Shown in pieces: positions 1 to 10,208 of a stretch of 64,000 nt of DNA (position 1 is the first letter of the stretch; each line of letters starts with the position of its first letter). This DNA is from Methylocystis heyeri (GTDB lineage: Bacteria; Pseudomonadota; Alphaproteobacteria; Rhizobiales; Beijerinckiaceae). The stretch lies in the NCBI RefSeq assembly GCF_004802635.2, contig NZ_CP046052.1, positions 2,728,001 to 2,792,000 on the forward strand, written 5' to 3'. The notes below the pieces were generated by a model, which saw nothing but the letters and a program-made list of their open reading frames with translations, searched no databases and was not told the DNA's origin. Made by a program: the position numbers and the translations under genes.

Positions 1-546
1 CTCGGGAGCGCGCACTGGTTCCGGGGCGCGCCCAGGCTCCGGAGCGCGAACCGCGGCTTCCTTCGGACGCGGCGGCTCGGGAGCGCGGCGTCTCAGGCTT
101 TCGAGAGAGAAGGGAGCGGCCGCCGCCGGGGCGGACTCGCGAACCGGAGGCGGAACCATCGCGGCGGCTTCCGCCGGTACAGGCGCCGGCGCGGGGGCCG
201 GAGGCCAGCCCGGCGCAGCGACCGCCGGTCTCGGCTCTCTCGGTTCGGCGCGGGAAGAGGCCTCCCCGCGATTGATCGCGCCCTCTACGAGCAGATCGTT
301 GGGACCGCCGATCAGCAGCAGATGTTCGATATTGTCGCGCCGAACGATGATGAGCTGGCGCTCGCGGTCGAGATCGAAGGCGTCGACGATATCGAGCCTG
401 CGCGGCCGATTGCGGGCCCCGGGAGCCCTTATGCGGCGTCCGAACAGCAGCCGGATGATGTACAGAATCAACAGCGTGGCCACCAAAAAGGCGGCGACCG
501 CCAGCATGATCGGGAGCAGCTGCGACTGCGTGACGCTTTGTAACAT
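1..546 (-). CDS. FliO-like flagellar/membrane protein, partial (3' end outside window)
   Basis: The frame is open from an ATG at 546 to the window edge, so only about 182 N-terminal residues are seen. A single membrane segment (about residues 11-31) is followed by a basic stretch and a compact domain (about 45-85) containing the string VRRDNIEHLLLIGGPNDLLV. That pattern is typical of the FliO-like domain in Rhizobiales proteins. The rest is a long Pro/Ala/Glu-rich tail with repeated APEP/RAPE units, probably a disordered linker. FliO helps assemble the flagellar export gate. No other flagellar gene lies in the window, so this rests on the domain pattern alone. The gene is divergent from cckA and shares an intergenic region that holds a CtrA box. 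Confidence 0.6.
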   Translation of the reverse strand, partial: MLQSVTQSQLLPIMLAVAAFLVATLLILYIIRLLFGRRIRAPGARNRPRRLDIVDAFDLDRERQLIIVRRDNIEHLLLIGGPNDLLVEGAINRGEASSRAEPREPRPAVAAPGWPPAPAPAPVPAEAAAMVPPPVRESAPAAAAPFSLESLRRRAPEPPRPKEAAVRAPEPGRAPEPVRAPE

Positions 547-624
547 GAAACTCTAATCTCTCGTTCGAACGGCAAGCGGATATTGACAAATTACCAGCAT
601 TCTTAGCAAGCGCCTCCAAAAAGG

Positions 625-640
625 TTAATCAATGGTTAAC
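625..640. promoter_or_regulatory. Full CtrA box between the FliO-like gene and cckA
   Basis: TTAATCAATGGTTAAC matches the CtrA consensus TTAA-N7-TTAA(C) exactly. It lies 136 bases before the cckA ATG and 79 bases before the divergent FliO-like ATG, so it could serve either gene. CckA is the kinase that ultimately phosphorylates CtrA, which suggests a feedback loop. Binding is inferred. Confidence 0.6.
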
Positions 641-775
641 GGTTCTTTCACGCCCCCGGCCCCGCCCCGGAATCGTCGCCGCGACATTGCTTTGCGCGTC
701 GCATGACGTCATTGTTCAAATTGATTCTATCTGCGGCCGAGAGCCGCGCCGCGAGCCCCCCGCGAGACGCTCAGC

Positions 776-3304
776 ATGACTGACAAGCCCGCGCCGTCAG
801 CATACGACCGAACAGAAAGCCCTGGCAATGTGGGCCTCGTGCTCGCCCTGGCCATCGCTCTGGTCGGGGTCATGGCGGTGTTTTTTTTCGCCCCCGCGAT
901 CGCGCCGCGTTTCACCATATTGGCGCTCGCGGTCTGCGCCGTGGTCGGGGTGTTTTCTCTCTTCGCCTATGCGGTCGGCCTGCTCCAGTTCTCCGGGAGG
1001 GCGGCGCGCAACGACGTCACCAAATCGCTCGCCGACACTTCGACCGAAGGGCTGCTGGTGACTGTCGGCGACGTCCAGACGATCTACGCCAACGAAGCCT
1101 ATCTCGCACTGTGCGGCGCCCGGGACCATTCCGGAATCCTGACCGTCGAACGGCTTTTTTCCGGACCGCCGGAAGTCTCGGACGCGATCTATCGGCTGGT
1201 TCAAGCGTCGAAGGCCGGCCACAGACAGGTGGAAGATCTGCGGCTTGCGCCGCCGCTCACCGGGCGCGGCGCCGCGGCCTGGTACCGAATCAAGGTTCGC
1301 CCGCTGCCGCATCTCGGTCCGAGGACGATGCTCTGGACCGTCGCGGACGTCACGGCCGAGCGGCAGCGCCAGGAAAATATTTTTCTCGAGCTCCAGCACG
1401 CCATCGACTTCCTGGACCACGCTCCCGCCGGTTTCTTTTCGTCGGCGCCGGGGGGCGACATCCCCTATATGAACAAGACCCTCGCCGGCTGGCTCGGCTA
1501 CGACCTCACCCAGGTCGGATCCGGAGGGCTCACGCTGTTCGACATCGTAGCCAACAACGGCGCCGCCCTGCTCGCCATGGGAACGGGCGGACCGGGAGAA
1601 GTCCGCACCCAGCAGATCGACCTCGATTTCAAATGCCGCAACGGCCGCTCGCTGCCCGTGCGCCTGCAACACCGCGTCGCATTCGGCCAGGACGGAGCTC
1701 CGGGCGCCTCGCGCACTCTCGTGCTCAACCGTGCCACGGGCGAGCAGCCGCAGGACGATCTGCGCGCCGCGGAAGTGAAATTCGCGCGGTTCTTCAACTC
1801 CACCCCGATGGCGATCGCCATCCTGGACGAACACGGACGGGTGCAGCGCTCCAACGGCGCCTTCGCCCGCCTGCTGCCGCAGGCGCTGCAGAAAACCGGC
1901 GCCGGCGCGGAAGACGGAACCGCCGCCTGGCCCCTTTTCACGGGGATGAGCGAAAGAGACCGCGCTTCCCTCAAGGAGGCGATAGAAGCCGCCCTCGACA
2001 GCCGGAGCGATCTCAAGCCGGTCGACGTCGTCTTCGAGGAAGGCTCGGGCGCGAATGTCCGTTCCGCACGTTTCTTCGTGTCGCCGGATGAAGACGCGGG
2101 CAGGAAAGCCGCGATGATCTACGCGCTGGACACCACCGAGCAGCGCAAACTGCAGGAGGAATTCGCCCAGTCGCAGAAGATGCAGGCGGTCGGACAGCTC
2201 GCCGGCGGCGTCGCGCACGACTTCAACAACATGCTGACGGCGATCATCGGCTATTCCGACCTGCTGCTCGCGAGCCATCGCCCGACCGATCCTTCCTTCC
2301 AGGACATCATGCAGATCAAGCAGACTGCGAATCGGGCGGCGGGCCTGACGCGGCAACTGCTGGCTTTCTCGCGGCGCCAGACCCTGCGCCCGCAGGTGTT
2401 GCAGCTCGGCGACGCTCTGTCGGAGCTGCAAATTCTGCTGCGCAGGCTGGTCGGCGAGAAAGTGGAGCTGGACCTGCGCCACGGCCGGGATCTGTGGCTG
2501 GTCAAGGCCGATATCAACCAGTTCGAGCAGGTCATCATCAATCTGGTGGTCAATGCGCGCGACGCCATGCCCGAGAGCGGCGGCAAGGTGCAGCTGCGCA
2601 CCCGCAACGTCCCGGCGGCCGAATGCGCCGACTTCAAAGAGGCGGTGCTGACGCCGGCCGATTACGTCCTGATCGAGGTGGAGGACAACGGCAGCGGCAT
2701 TCCGCCCGAGGCCAAGGAGAAGATCTTCGAGCCCTTCTTCACCACCAAGGAAGTCGGCAAGGGCACCGGCCTCGGCCTTTCCATGGTTTATGGAATCCTC
2801 AAGCAATCGGGCGGCTTCGTCTTCGTCGACAGCGAGCTCGGCAAGGGGACGACCTTCCGGATCTTTCTCCCCCGCCACCTTCCGGAAGAGGGCGAGGTCG
2901 CCGTCAAGGCCGAAGCCGCAAAGCCGGCGGCGGACTACACCGGCCAGGGAACCATCCTTCTCGTCGAGGACGAGGACGCCGTGCGCGCCTTCGGCGCCCG
3001 CGCGCTGACCTCGCGCGGCTACACCGTCCTCGAAGCCGCTTCCGGACTGGAGGCGCTCGAAGTCGTGGAAAAGGAACAGGGCAAGATCGACCTCATCGTC
3101 TCCGACGTCGTGATGCCGGAAATGGACGGTCCCACCATGTTCGCGGAACTGCGCAAACGCGGCGTGAAGGCGAAAGTGATCTTCGTCTCAGGCTACGCCG
3201 AGGAAGCCTTCGCCAAGAACCTTCCCGCCGGCGATTTCGGCTTCCTGCCCAAGCCCTTCACGCTGAAGCAATTGATCGAAACGGTCAAAACCCATCTGGC
3301 CTGA
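776..3304 (+). CDS. cckA: Cell-cycle hybrid histidine kinase CckA
   Basis: 842-residue hybrid sensor kinase. Two N-terminal membrane segments (about residues 18-38 and 46-69) are followed by PAS-like sensor regions (about 75-460), a HisKA dimerisation box with phospho-acceptor His481 (VAHDFNN), an HATPase domain with N-box (VVNARDAM) and G-boxes ([18 protein letters not shown]), and a C-terminal receiver with phospho-acceptor Asp777 (SDVVMP). This order and the H-box wording are characteristic of CckA, which in alphaproteobacteria feeds phosphate through ChpT to CtrA and CpdR. Length fits the family. The start follows a weak purine tract. A CtrA box lies upstream. Confidence 0.93.
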   Translation: MTDKPAPSAYDRTESPGNVGLVLALAIALVGVMAVFFFAPAIAPRFTILALAVCAVVGVFSLFAYAVGLLQFSGRAARNDVTKSLADTSTEGLLVTVGDVQTIYANEAYLALCGARDHSGILTVERLFSGPPEVSDAIYRLVQASKAGHRQVEDLRLAPPLTGRGAAAWYRIKVRPLPHLGPRTMLWTVADVTAERQRQENIFLELQHAIDFLDHAPAGFFSSAPGGDIPYMNKTLAGWLGYDLTQVGSGGLTLFDIVANNGAALLAMGTGGPGEVRTQQIDLDFKCRNGRSLPVRLQHRVAFGQDGAPGASRTLVLNRATGEQPQDDLRAAEVKFARFFNSTPMAIAILDEHGRVQRSNGAFARLLPQALQKTGAGAEDGTAAWPLFTGMSERDRASLKEAIEAALDSRSDLKPVDVVFEEGSGANVRSARFFVSPDEDAGRKAAMIYALDTTEQRKLQEEFAQSQKMQAVGQLAGGVAHDFNNMLTAIIGYSDLLLASHRPTDPSFQDIMQIKQTANRAAGLTRQLLAFSRRQTLRPQVLQLGDALSELQILLRRLVGEKVELDLRHGRDLWLVKADINQFEQVIINLVVNARDAMPESGGKVQLRTRNVPAAECADFKEAVLTPADYVLIEVEDNGSGIPPEAKEKIFEPFFTTKEVGKGTGLGLSMVYGILKQSGGFVFVDSELGKGTTFRIFLPRHLPEEGEVAVKAEAAKPAADYTGQGTILLVEDEDAVRAFGARALTSRGYTVLEAASGLEALEVVEKEQGKIDLIVSDVVMPEMDGPTMFAELRKRGVKAKVIFVSGYAEEAFAKNLPAGDFGFLPKPFTLKQLIETVKTHLA

Positions 3305-3337
3305 CGCCTGCGCGCGGGGGGCGAAAGAAAAGGGATA

Positions 3338-4867
3338 TCAGGCCGCCCCCGCGTCCGTATTGAGCGTCTGAACCTTGCGGAAACGCGCCGCCGGAGCGCC
3401 GTGGGAGACCGGCGCGAGCTGCATCGGCTCGGCCTTGCCGCAGAAGAAAGTGCCGTTGAGCTGATAGGTCGAGGCGTCGCCGAGACCGTCCAGAGCGTTC
3501 CAGAACTGCAGCGTCCTGCCCTGATAGGCGGCGCCCTGAACCATCTCTCCCAGCGCGCCGTTCTTGATTTCGTAGAAAAGCTGGCCGCCGAACTGAAAAT
3601 TGTCGCGCTGCTGGTCGATGCTCCAGCTGCCGGCGCCGACGACATAGATCCCGTCCTCGACATCGGCGAAGAGATCCTCGCGCGTGCAGGTCTCGGGGTT
3701 GGGAGCAAGAGATATGTTGGGCATGCGCTGGATCGGGAAGGAACAAGGCAGATCGGCGTAGGCGCAGCCGTTGGAGCTCTCGAGGCCGACGAGATGGGCT
3801 TGCCCCAGCGCCATCTGGAAGTTCTTGAGCAGGCCCTTCTCCACAATGGGAAAATCCGCGGCCGCCGCCGGCGCGCCGTCGTCGTCGAAGGCGACGGTCG
3901 AAAGCCCGCCTTCCTGGGTGCGGTCGGCGACGATGGTCATCAGCTCGGAACCGAAGCGCAGTCCCCCCAGCATATGGGGCTTGACGAAACTGGTGCCGGC
4001 GAAATTGGCCTCCCAGCCCAGGACGCGGTCGAGTTCCGTTGAATGGCCCACGGTTTCATGGATGGTGAGGAAGAGATTGCTGGGATCGAGCACGATATCG
4101 CAGACCCGCGCCTGCGCCGGCTTCGCGCCGAGCTTGCGCCGCGCGTCGGCCGATCCCCGCCTCGCCTCCTCGGCCAGGCCGCAAGCCTCCACATATTCCC
4201 ATCCCGCGCCTCGGGCGGGGACGAGACTGTCACGAGTCGCAAAGCGCCCGGCGCTCTTGTCGACGGCGGTGACCTGGAACCAGGGATGAACCCGGGTCCG
4301 CGTCTGCAATATGCGGCTGCCGTTGGAGCTGGCGAAAAGCCGCTCCTCTCTCGCCCCGGCGTAGGCCGAGAAACAGAAATCAGCTCCGGCGTCACGCGCA
4401 GCGGCGTTTACGGCAAACAGGAAATCCGCCTTCGTCCCGGTCTCGACCGCAAAAGGGTCCAGGCCGAGCGGCATCGCCCATTCGGCCTCGATCCCCGGCA
4501 GAGCTTCGATCACGATAGGCCGCGGCTGGATCGGCGCGACCGCTCCTGCGTTGGCCAGCGCGGTTTCGACGCCGTCGATCACGGCCTCGCGGGAGAGGCC
4601 CGTCGAGCCGAAGAACCCCCAGCAGCCCGCCTTCAGGACGCGGACCCCGAAGCCCCTCAGGGCGCTCTCGGTCAGGTTCTCGAGCCGATCGTCTCGCGCA
4701 GACAAGCGCTCCCAGCGGGTTTCGCCAAGCCGGATGTCGGCGTAATCCGCCCCCGCCCGGCGCGCGGCGCCGAGCGCTGCGTCGGCAAGGTCGTGGAGAA
4801 ACCGCCGATCGAGGGAAAACGACCGGGCGCCGCGGTCGTCAAATTTGTTTCGCGAAGCCGCATCCAT
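3338..4867 (-). CDS. TldD/PmbA-family metalloprotease
   Basis: 509 residues. The zinc-binding motif HETVGH (His270, Glu271, His275) followed by STELDRVLG is the signature of the TldD subunit, whose TldD/E heterodimer unfolds and cleaves peptides (in E. coli, antitoxin CcdA and microcin B17 maturation). A Cys in GTFFCGKAEP near the C terminus fits the third zinc ligand. No PmbA/TldE partner is next to it. Convergent with cckA, with 33 bases between stops and no clear shared terminator. Paralogues of tldD are common in alphaproteobacteria, so the specific symbol is withheld. Confidence 0.88.
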   Translation of the reverse strand: MDAASRNKFDDRGARSFSLDRRFLHDLADAALGAARRAGADYADIRLGETRWERLSARDDRLENLTESALRGFGVRVLKAGCWGFFGSTGLSREAVIDGVETALANAGAVAPIQPRPIVIEALPGIEAEWAMPLGLDPFAVETGTKADFLFAVNAAARDAGADFCFSAYAGAREERLFASSNGSRILQTRTRVHPWFQVTAVDKSAGRFATRDSLVPARGAGWEYVEACGLAEEARRGSADARRKLGAKPAQARVCDIVLDPSNLFLTIHETVGHSTELDRVLGWEANFAGTSFVKPHMLGGLRFGSELMTIVADRTQEGGLSTVAFDDDGAPAAAADFPIVEKGLLKNFQMALGQAHLVGLESSNGCAYADLPCSFPIQRMPNISLAPNPETCTREDLFADVEDGIYVVGAGSWSIDQQRDNFQFGGQLFYEIKNGALGEMVQGAAYQGRTLQFWNALDGLGDASTYQLNGTFFCGKAEPMQLAPVSHGAPAARFRKVQTLNTDAGAA

Positions 4868-4927
4868 CGTCCATCCCCCTGCCGATTGCGCCGGAGCGTC
4901 TCTGCGCTTTCGGAGCGGAAGAGACTC

Positions 4928-6106
4928 TCAACGCCCGCGCAATGCGTTCAGCACCTTCAGTCCGGCCCGTCCGTCGCGTTTCAAGCCCGACCGCCCCTCG
5001 AAATCGGCGATAGCCTCTTTCGTCTTGGTTCCGATCACCCCGTCCGGCTCGCCGACCTCATAGCCGCGCTGGTTCAGAAGGGCCTGCAACTCCCGGCGCT
5101 CGGCGCGCGACAAACCGGGATCGTCGGTGGGCCAGGGCGTTTGGATTCCAGGCCGTCCGCGCAGCCTGTCGGAGAGGATGCAGATGGCGAGAGCGTAGGA
5201 TTCAGCCGCATTATACGCATAGATGGCGTCGAAGTTGTGGGTCACAAGGAAAGCCGGCCCATCCCGACCGGCGGGCAGCAGCAGCGCCGCCCTGCCCTCG
5301 CCCAGCGAACCGCCGTCGATCCGTCTCACGCCCCGCGCGCCCCAGCTCGACATCGGCTGCCGGTTGGTGCGGCCCGAAGGACCCGAATAGCCATCGGGCA
5401 GGCGCACTTCGAAGCCCCAGGGCTGGCCATGGCTCCATCCGCTCTTGTGCAGATAATTGGCCGTGCTGCCGAGCGCGTCGGCGGCTGAGCTCGCAATATT
5501 CCTGCGGCCGTCTCCGTCGAGGTCGACCGCGGTGGAAAGGAAGGTCGAGGGCATGAACTGGGTATGGCCGAAGGCGCCGGCCCAGGAGCCGACGAATTCT
5601 TCCGAAGCGATGTCGCCGTGGTCCAGGATTTTCAGCGCCGCCATCAGCTCTTTTTCGAAATACTGGCTCCGGCGCGGCGCTTCGCAGGCCAGAGTCGCGA
5701 GCGATTGAATCACGGGACGCTTGCCGAAGCTCTTGCCGAAGTCCGATTCGACGCCCCAAACCGCGACGATGGCGGCGGGATCGACCCCGTAGCGGGCCTC
5801 CGCGGCCTGCAGCGAGCGGGCGTGCTGATGCATCAGCCCCCTGCCCTCCTCGACCCGCTCTTCGTCCACCAGACCCGAGATATAGTCCCAGACCGGCGTC
5901 GTGAATTCGGGCTGCTTGTCCATGAAGCTCACAGCGTCGTTCGGCTCCAGCGAGCCGAGCGCGCGGGCGATGGTCTCCTGCGACACGCCGGCCCCGGCCG
6001 CGGCATGGCGCAGGCCCGAGAGGCAGGAGCCCCAATCGGCTCTCGCGGGCGTGGAGAGGAGAAGGCTGAGCGCGGCGCAGGCCGCAAGCAGATGATTCGT
6101 CTTCAT
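4928..6106 (-). CDS. Lytic murein transglycosylase (MltB/SLT_2 type) with peptidoglycan-binding domain
   Basis: 392 residues. A cleavable signal peptide (residues 1-23, ending STPARA) is followed by an SLT_2 catalytic domain (about 25-320), with the WGVESDFG segment holding the likely catalytic Glu and the GAFGHTQFMPST segment typical of MltB-like enzymes. A C-terminal PG_binding_1 domain (about 330-390, GYEVGEPDGVIGTKTKEAI) should anchor it to peptidoglycan. It cleaves glycan strands in the periplasm, producing 1,6-anhydromuropeptides. No lipobox is seen, so it should be soluble, unlike E. coli MltB. Confidence 0.93.
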   Translation of the reverse strand: MKTNHLLAACAALSLLLSTPARADWGSCLSGLRHAAAGAGVSQETIARALGSLEPNDAVSFMDKQPEFTTPVWDYISGLVDEERVEEGRGLMHQHARSLQAAEARYGVDPAAIVAVWGVESDFGKSFGKRPVIQSLATLACEAPRRSQYFEKELMAALKILDHGDIASEEFVGSWAGAFGHTQFMPSTFLSTAVDLDGDGRRNIASSAADALGSTANYLHKSGWSHGQPWGFEVRLPDGYSGPSGRTNRQPMSSWGARGVRRIDGGSLGEGRAALLLPAGRDGPAFLVTHNFDAIYAYNAAESYALAICILSDRLRGRPGIQTPWPTDDPGLSRAERRELQALLNQRGYEVGEPDGVIGTKTKEAIADFEGRSGLKRDGRAGLKVLNALRGR

Positions 6107-6142
6107 GGGGCGGATGCTAGCCTGTTATGGTTAATGCGGCGC

Positions 6143-6445
6143 TCAGCTCTCATCGGAGAGCATTTGGGCGGAAAGACGCAGCAACGCCCCGGCCTCGGGA
6201 TTGGACAGGACCTCGCCCGAGGGCTCGAGGCGCACGATCGGCTCGCGGGTGCAATGGCGCAGGCAGTCGCGGGAATCGCAACTCAAGCGCCCTGCGCGGG
6301 CGGCGTCGGGGAAGTCCTTCGCCAAAGCGGCTCTCACTTCTTCGAACAGCGCCCGGCCTTTTCCTTCGGCGTCGCAGCGCGGCCCCACGCAAATGAGGAT
6401 CTTGCAATAATCCTGGGTCGGGAGAGCGCTGGGATCGAGGGTCAA
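6143..6445 (-). CDS. Thioredoxin-like [2Fe-2S] ferredoxin
   Basis: The conserved part begins KILICVGPRC and ends at EAGALLRL, with a second Cys cluster in LSCDSRDCLRHCTREPIVRLEPSGE. This is the layout of small thioredoxin-fold ferredoxins that bind one 2Fe-2S cluster, alone or as domains of NADH dehydrogenase and hydrogenase subunits. The open frame extends to an ATG at 6613, but that would overlap the start of the divergent gene at 6607 and adds unconserved sequence. The TTG at 6445 is chosen tentatively and the start is uncertain. It lies 36 bases downstream of the transglycosylase start on the same strand. Confidence 0.72.
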   Translation of the reverse strand: MTLDPSALPTQDYCKILICVGPRCDAEGKGRALFEEVRAALAKDFPDAARAGRLSCDSRDCLRHCTREPIVRLEPSGEVLSNPEAGALLRLSAQMLSDES

Positions 6446-6606
6446 GGAAGGAGCCGCCTGCAGTTTATTTTGGGTCCGGGAGCTAGCAGCCGCGAATGGT
6501 TTTATTATGATGCGCCCGCCACAGCGCCGGTTCCGATGCGGCGTTGCGCAATGAAACCTACACCGCGCAAAGTCCGCCCGCGCAGATCGTGTCACAAGGA
6601 AAAGAC

Positions 6607-7098
6607 ATGCCAAGTTTGAAAATCAAGATGCTCGCGCTGGCTGCGCTGCTCGCGGCCTCCCCTGTCGGCGCCCAACGCGCGGCGGCTTTCTGCCTGTTCG
6701 GCGGCTGCGACGTCACCGAGGCCCAGGCCAAGGCCGTGTTCGACAATCTGCTGAAGAAGCGTTTCGACAAGCCCGGCAAGGTCGAGGAGTTCAGAACGAG
6801 AATGACCGAGCGGCTCGAGATGCACGCGACCGGCGAAAAGGGATTTGAATATTTCTTCAACGCCACTGTGGTCTTTCCCGAGGGCGCCAATCTCGAGTGC
6901 AAGCCCGACGACGCCAATAAATATCCCGAAGGCTGCTCCGCCAGCAAGAATTACGTGACCGCGCCGCGCGACGTCGATCCCAAGGGCAAGCAATATGTCG
7001 CGCCGGGCCAAAAGGTCGTGTTCGACGAGGAATTCCGGTTCTACGAAGCCGGAAAATCCTGGAAGGGGCCCGACGGCGTCGTCTACGACCCGCAGTAA
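6607..7098 (+). CDS. Secreted protein of unknown function
   Basis: 163 residues from an ATG with an AAGGAAA ribosome site just upstream. A signal peptide (about residues 1-26, ending GAQRAAA) is followed by a small globular domain with Cys pairs (FCLFGGCDV near the mature N terminus; LECKPDD and EGCSASKN later) that could form periplasmic disulfides. No family is recognised. The flanking genes run divergent (ferredoxin) and codirectional (MarC, 170 bases away), with a dispersed palindrome between it and marC. Confidence 0.75.
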   Translation: MPSLKIKMLALAALLAASPVGAQRAAAFCLFGGCDVTEAQAKAVFDNLLKKRFDKPGKVEEFRTRMTERLEMHATGEKGFEYFFNATVVFPEGANLECKPDDANKYPEGCSASKNYVTAPRDVDPKGKQYVAPGQKVVFDEEFRFYEAGKSWKGPDGVVYDPQ

Positions 7099-7161
7099 GA
7101 GCCCCAGGATTTTTGCGGCGCCCGCTCGCGCGATGAGAAATCGCGCTTGGCTTCAGGTTTG

Positions 7162-7207
7162 GAGCGCATTCTCATCGCAAAAGCATATCAACTTTTGCGG
7201 AGCGCTC
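7162..7207. repeat. Dispersed palindromic repeat, copy 1
   Basis: Imperfect palindrome: GAGCGCATTCTCATCGCAAAAG, then CTTTTGCGGAGCGCTC after an 8-base loop. Close copies lie at 34050-34096 and 63130-63174, all in intergenic DNA. REP-like element; it may also act as a transcript-end hairpin. Confidence 0.7.
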
Positions 7208-7269
7208 TAAATTGCACACAGGCGATCTCCCGCTCGCGGCGCTGAGCGCTGCGAGCCCATCGAGGACCT

Positions 7270-7899
7270 GTGAACGCTCTCGACTTTGCCGCCTCCGCTT
7301 TCATCACTCTGGTCGTGGTGGTCGAGCCCTTCGGCCTCGCGCCGATCTTTCTGGCGGCGACCAGAACCATGACGGCGCCGGACCGTCAGCGGACCGCCCT
7401 GCGCGCTTCGGCCTATGCATTCTCGATCCTGGCCGGCGCAGCCCTGGTCGGGGACCCGCTTCTCTCCGCTCTCGGCATATCGATGGCGGCGTTCCGCATC
7501 GCCGGCGGACTGCTGCTTTTCTCCATCGCCTCCGAGATGGTGTTCGGGCTCCGCATCGCCCATGAGGTGAGAGACGCCGCCCAGGCGCTTCAGGAAAATG
7601 TCGACGACCCGGCCGCTTTTCCACTGGCCATCCCGCTCATCGCCGGCCCCGGAGCCATCGCCGCAGCCATTCTGCTCGGCGGGCGCGCCCATGGCGCGCC
7701 GCTGCTGCTGGGCCTCTTGATCGGCGCGATAGCGGCTGCGGTTCTGCTGTGCTGGGCCGCCTGCCTGCTGGCGGGGAGGATCGAAGCGGCGCTCGGAGAA
7801 TCGGGCGCGCTGGTGCTGGCGAAGCTTTTGGGGGTGCTGCTGGCCGCCCTCGCCGTGCAATTCGTCATCGACGGCGCGCGCGCGGTTTTTTTGAAGTGA
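7270..7899 (+). CDS. MarC-family integral membrane protein
   Basis: 209 residues starting at GTG after a GAGG ribosome site. Six hydrophobic segments are visible, with the family stretches VVVVEPFGLAPIF near the N terminus and PLAIPLIAGPGAIAAA in the middle. MarC (UPF0056) proteins sit in the inner membrane. The transport role and the old antibiotic-resistance link are unproven. Length fits the family. Codirectional with the preceding secreted protein but separated by a palindromic repeat, so probably a separate transcript. Confidence 0.9.
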   Translation: MNALDFAASAFITLVVVVEPFGLAPIFLAATRTMTAPDRQRTALRASAYAFSILAGAALVGDPLLSALGISMAAFRIAGGLLLFSIASEMVFGLRIAHEVRDAAQALQENVDDPAAFPLAIPLIAGPGAIAAAILLGGRAHGAPLLLGLLIGAIAAAVLLCWAACLLAGRIEAALGESGALVLAKLLGVLLAALAVQFVIDGARAVFLK

Positions 7900-7990
7900 G
7901 AAAGAGTTGGCCGAGCCCCGGCGGAGCGGGTGCCAATCAAATGCGCGGCCGGACCCTCACTCTCGCAGAGGGCCCGCCATTGTCCAAATA

Positions 7991-8905
7991 TCAGTGCTCG
8001 ACCTGCGACCAGATCCGGCGCTTCACGAAATAGAGCATCGCGGCGAAGACGATCAGGAACGACAGCACCCCGAGCCCGACGCTCTTGCGCTTGTCGAGAT
8101 GAGGTTCGGCCGACCACATCAGGAAGGCCGCGACGTCCTGGGCATATTGCTCGACGGTCTGCGGAGCCTTGTCGTCATAGGTGACGGAGCCGTCGACCAG
8201 CGGAGGGATCATGCCGATGCGGCGCCCGGACATGTAGATATTGTAATATTGTCCGTCGGGGAGCTTAACGTCGGCCGGCGCATCGCGATAACCTTGCAGC
8301 AGCGAAGCGATGTAATCGACGCCGCCCTCCTGGTAGGTGAAACCCGGAAGGGGGTCGAGCAGGAAGCCCGGAAAGCCGCTCGAATGGCCGCGCGCTTTCG
8401 CCAGCACCGACATGTCCGGCGGATAGGCGCCGCCGAGGGCGGCGCGCGCCGCCTGCTCATTGGCGAAAGGCGGCGGGAAACGATCGCTGGCGCGGCCGGG
8501 GCGCTCGAAATAATCGCCGTTGGCGTTGGGGCCGTCCTTGATCTTGTAGCCGGCGGCGATCGCCGCGACTTCTTCTTGCGAAAAAACGGGACCCCCTGGT
8601 TCGCCGAGATTGCGGAAGGCGAGATATTTGATCGAGTGGCAGCTCGAGCAGACTTCCTTGTAGACCTTGAAGCCGCGGCGCAGCTGGGCCTGATCGTAGC
8701 GTCCGAAGGCTCCGGCGAAGCTCCAGTTGAAATGGCGAGGCTTTTCCTCGTGCCGGGCTTCGTTTTCGTTTGCGCCGGCGGAGCCCGGCGCCGCGAAAGC
8801 GAGAGCCGCCAGCATGGCCGCCCCAAAACCAAAGCTTCTCATCGGCAGGTTCCGCTTTTCGATCTTGCGTGGGCTTTGCGGTGAAATGCGGTTCGGCTCA
8901 GACAT
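7991..8905 (-). CDS. petC: Cytochrome c1 of the bc1 complex
   Basis: 304 residues. A signal peptide (roughly residues 22-44) is followed by the haem-c motif CSSCH (Cys86, Cys89, His90), the axial Met region RRIGMIPPL, and a C-terminal membrane anchor ([17 protein letters not shown]) ending in a basic tail. It passes electrons from the Rieske protein to cytochrome c in complex III. Its ATG overlaps the petB stop by 8 bases, so the two are translationally coupled. Last gene of the petA-petB-petC operon. Confidence 0.97.
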   Translation of the reverse strand: MSEPNRISPQSPRKIEKRNLPMRSFGFGAAMLAALAFAAPGSAGANENEARHEEKPRHFNWSFAGAFGRYDQAQLRRGFKVYKEVCSSCHSIKYLAFRNLGEPGGPVFSQEEVAAIAAGYKIKDGPNANGDYFERPGRASDRFPPPFANEQAARAALGGAYPPDMSVLAKARGHSSGFPGFLLDPLPGFTYQEGGVDYIASLLQGYRDAPADVKLPDGQYYNIYMSGRRIGMIPPLVDGSVTYDDKAPQTVEQYAQDVAAFLMWSAEPHLDKRKSVGLGVLSFLIVFAAMLYFVKRRIWSQVEH

Positions 8906-10154
8906 GGGCGGCGTCCTCCACCGCTGCCTTGGCCGCCGCGACGGAAGCCGAGATGGAGTCGGGCTCGGGCCTGGTTTTCTCGTGCTTCCCCAGCCAGGGC
9001 AGCAACGCCAGGAAGTGGAAGAAATAATAGGCCGAGAGGATTCGCGCCGACCAGAGATAGACGCCTTCGGCCGGCTGCGCGCCGAGATATCCGAGGCCGA
9101 GGCAGACGGCGACGAACACCCAATACACTTTGCGGAAGGTCGGGCGGTAGCGGGCCGACCTCACCTTGGAGGTGTCGAGCCAGGGCAAGGCCGCCGGGAT
9201 CAGCACCGCGGCGAACAGCGCGATCACGCCCAGCAGCTTGTTGGGGATGGCGCGCAGCACCGCATAGAAGGGCAGGAAATACCACTCCGGAACAATATGG
9301 GCCGGCGTCACCAGCGGATTGGCCTCGATGTAATTGTCGGGATGGCCGGTGTAGTTGGGGACGAAGAAGGTCAGCCATGCGTAGACGACGAGAAAAGCGC
9401 CGATGCCGAAAGCGTCCTTGAAGGTCGCATAAGGCGTGAAGGGAACGGTGTCTTTTTCGATGTCCTTGACCTCGACGCCCGTTGGATTGTTCTGCCCGGT
9501 CACATGCAGCGCCCAGACGTGAATCGCGACCACCGCGACCAGAATGAAGGGCAGCAGGTAATGGAGCGCGAAGAAACGGTTGAGCGTGGCGTTGTCCACC
9601 GAATAACCGCCGAGGAGCCAGGCGGTGATGGAATTGCCGACCACCGGGATCGCGGAGAAGAGATTGGTGATGACCGTGGCCGCCCAGAAAGACATCTGGC
9701 CCCAGGGCAAGACATAGCCGAGGAAGCCCGTCGCCATCATCACCAGGAAGATCACGACGCCGGCGATCCACAGCACTTCCCGCGGTTCCTTGTAGGAGCC
9801 GTAATACATGCCGCGGAATATGTGGATGTAGACCGCGAGGAAGAACATCGAGGCGCCGTTGGCGTGCGCATAGCGCAGGAACATGCCCCAGTTCACATCG
9901 CGCATGATGTGCTCGATGGAGGCGAAGGCCAATGTCGTTTCCGGCGTGTAGTGCATCGCCAGCACCACGCCGGTGAGGATCTGCGCCACCAGCATGAACG
10001 ACAGGATCGCCCCGAAGGTCCAAAGATAGTTCAGATTTTTCGGCGTCGGATAGGCGACGAAAGAATCATAAACGAAGCTGAGGAGGGGCAGCCGGCGCTC
10101 GAGCCAGCGCGCGAATGGGCTCTTGGGGGTGAACTTTGAAGGTCCGCTCATCAA
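8898..10154 (-). CDS. petB: Cytochrome b of the bc1 complex
   Basis: 418 residues with eight membrane spans, holding both the b6-like N-terminal half and the subunit-IV-like C-terminal half, as in other proteobacterial cytochrome b. The haem-ligating His pairs lie in spans B and D, and the Qo-site PEWY motif appears as [11 protein letters not shown]. It oxidises ubiquinol at the Qo site and recycles an electron at Qi. It lies 54 bases after petA and overlaps petC. Confidence 0.97.
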   Translation of the reverse strand: MMSGPSKFTPKSPFARWLERRLPLLSFVYDSFVAYPTPKNLNYLWTFGAILSFMLVAQILTGVVLAMHYTPETTLAFASIEHIMRDVNWGMFLRYAHANGASMFFLAVYIHIFRGMYYGSYKEPREVLWIAGVVIFLVMMATGFLGYVLPWGQMSFWAATVITNLFSAIPVVGNSITAWLLGGYSVDNATLNRFFALHYLLPFILVAVVAIHVWALHVTGQNNPTGVEVKDIEKDTVPFTPYATFKDAFGIGAFLVVYAWLTFFVPNYTGHPDNYIEANPLVTPAHIVPEWYFLPFYAVLRAIPNKLLGVIALFAAVLIPAALPWLDTSKVRSARYRPTFRKVYWVFVAVCLGLGYLGAQPAEGVYLWSARILSAYYFFHFLALLPWLGKHEKTRPEPDSISASVAAAKAAVEDAAHV

Positions 10155-10208
10155 ACTCGTCTCGGGCGCAGGTGGGGGTTGCAGGCGGGCGAGGACCGGG
10201 TGGGACGG

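Noticed and set aside
797-2878. Long open frame antisense to cckA
   Set aside because: High-GC DNA gives long antisense frames; the composition is Arg/Gly/Ala shuffled and cckA is well conserved on the other strand.
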